Under the pieces are notes generated by a model. The model was not told the DNA's origin, did no database searches, and was given only the letters and a program-made list of their open reading frames with translations. A DNA stretch of 33,961 nt. It comes from Apostichopus californicus. Lineage: Eukaryota > Echinodermata > Holothuroidea > Aspidochirotida > Stichopodidae. The translations under genes were made by a program, and so were the position numbers. This document shows, in pieces, positions 33,508 to 33,961 of this stretch (position 1 is its first letter; each line of letters opens with the position of its first letter). Where the stretch lies: positions 1 through 33,961 of the forward strand of contig JAIPMN010007516.1 of assembly GCA_020650975.1 (NCBI GenBank), given 5' to 3'.

Positions 33508-33961
33508 CAGTGGCGGCGGAAGCCAATAATTTTAGGGGGGGGGACGGATATCGAAGTCACTATCTAAGCGTAGCGCCACCATCGGTTGGCGCGGAGCGTA
33601 CTAAAACAAATTGGGTAAAATAGACCCCTCAGATCGCAGGAAATCGCTATTTCCGACCCCTAATAGTGTATTCGTGCACTAAATATTTTGATGTCTTAGG
33701 GTCTAAAAATTTAAAGATTTAATAAAATATTAGCTTGCGTACAAATATATTTATGATCGTTTTTCAGCCATGCAGTGTAGATTAAACTTAGCGGCGAACA
33801 CTTCGCAAAATAGTGTTGATTCTCTGCTGAACAGCTAACATACATAGCAGTGATTATTGACTGAGTCATTTGGCTGTCACTTAAATTGGCATTTACGTTT
33901 AGTCCAGTCGCAGTCTCACTATTCATCTAGAAGTCATGAAACTAGCAATACAGCCACTACT
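33508..33961. mobile_element. hAT-like non-autonomous element, cut by the window end, intron 12
   Basis: Begins CAGTGGCGGCGGAAGCC and carries, at 33557-33601, the module cactatctaagcgtagcgcc plus accatcggttggcgcggagc shared with the elements at 9613 and 10877. It lies in the intron after exon 12. Its right end and target duplication are outside the window. Confidence 0.75.

Overview
This is a eukaryotic nuclear window: AT-rich, mostly non-coding, with short exons, GT-AG introns and many transposon remnants. The repeat content and the gene family seen suggest a marine invertebrate, possibly an echinoderm or other invertebrate deuterostome. The species is an inference; nothing in the window fixes it.

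Left part (1-10.7 kb). No gene is supported. Its main feature is a tandem duplication of about 3.2 kb (3001-6240 and 6694-10676). Each copy is preceded by a pentanucleotide (CCATA-type) satellite array. The second copy carries an 822-bp non-autonomous DNA transposon, and the first copy preserves the matching empty site. Divergence between the copies is uneven: several hundred bases near 5.2-5.6/8.8-9.2 kb are almost identical, while 3.4-4.8/7.1-8.5 kb is clearly more diverged.

Middle part (10.7-22 kb). One intact exon of a laminin-type EGF protein lies on the minus strand (11325-11520). Otherwise this part is a patchwork of mobile DNA: a 371-bp hAT-like element with a perfect 8-bp target duplication, a 5'-truncated LINE end with an (ATT)n tail, two inverted copies of a ~360-bp TTAA-flanked MITE, a ~500-bp fold-back palindrome, tRNA-derived SINEs, and small diverged duplications.

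Right part (22.6 kb to the end). One multi-exon gene runs on the plus strand and leaves the window. Twelve exons can be joined with exact phase agreement at all eleven junctions, giving about 375 residues from the start. The predicted protein starts with a likely N-myristoylation signal followed by lysines. It then has a polar, probably disordered linker, two adjacent IQ (calmodulin-binding) motifs, a charged helical stretch, and a C-terminal domain resembling DUF4347. That fold is best known from bacterial proteins; here its usual His and Cys positions look replaced. I read it as a membrane-tethered, calmodulin-regulated protein with a degenerate, possibly non-catalytic, DUF4347-like domain. 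This is the most interesting item in the window. Its introns hold a SINE, a perfect-core hairpin, microsatellites, and a third member of the hAT-like family at the right edge.
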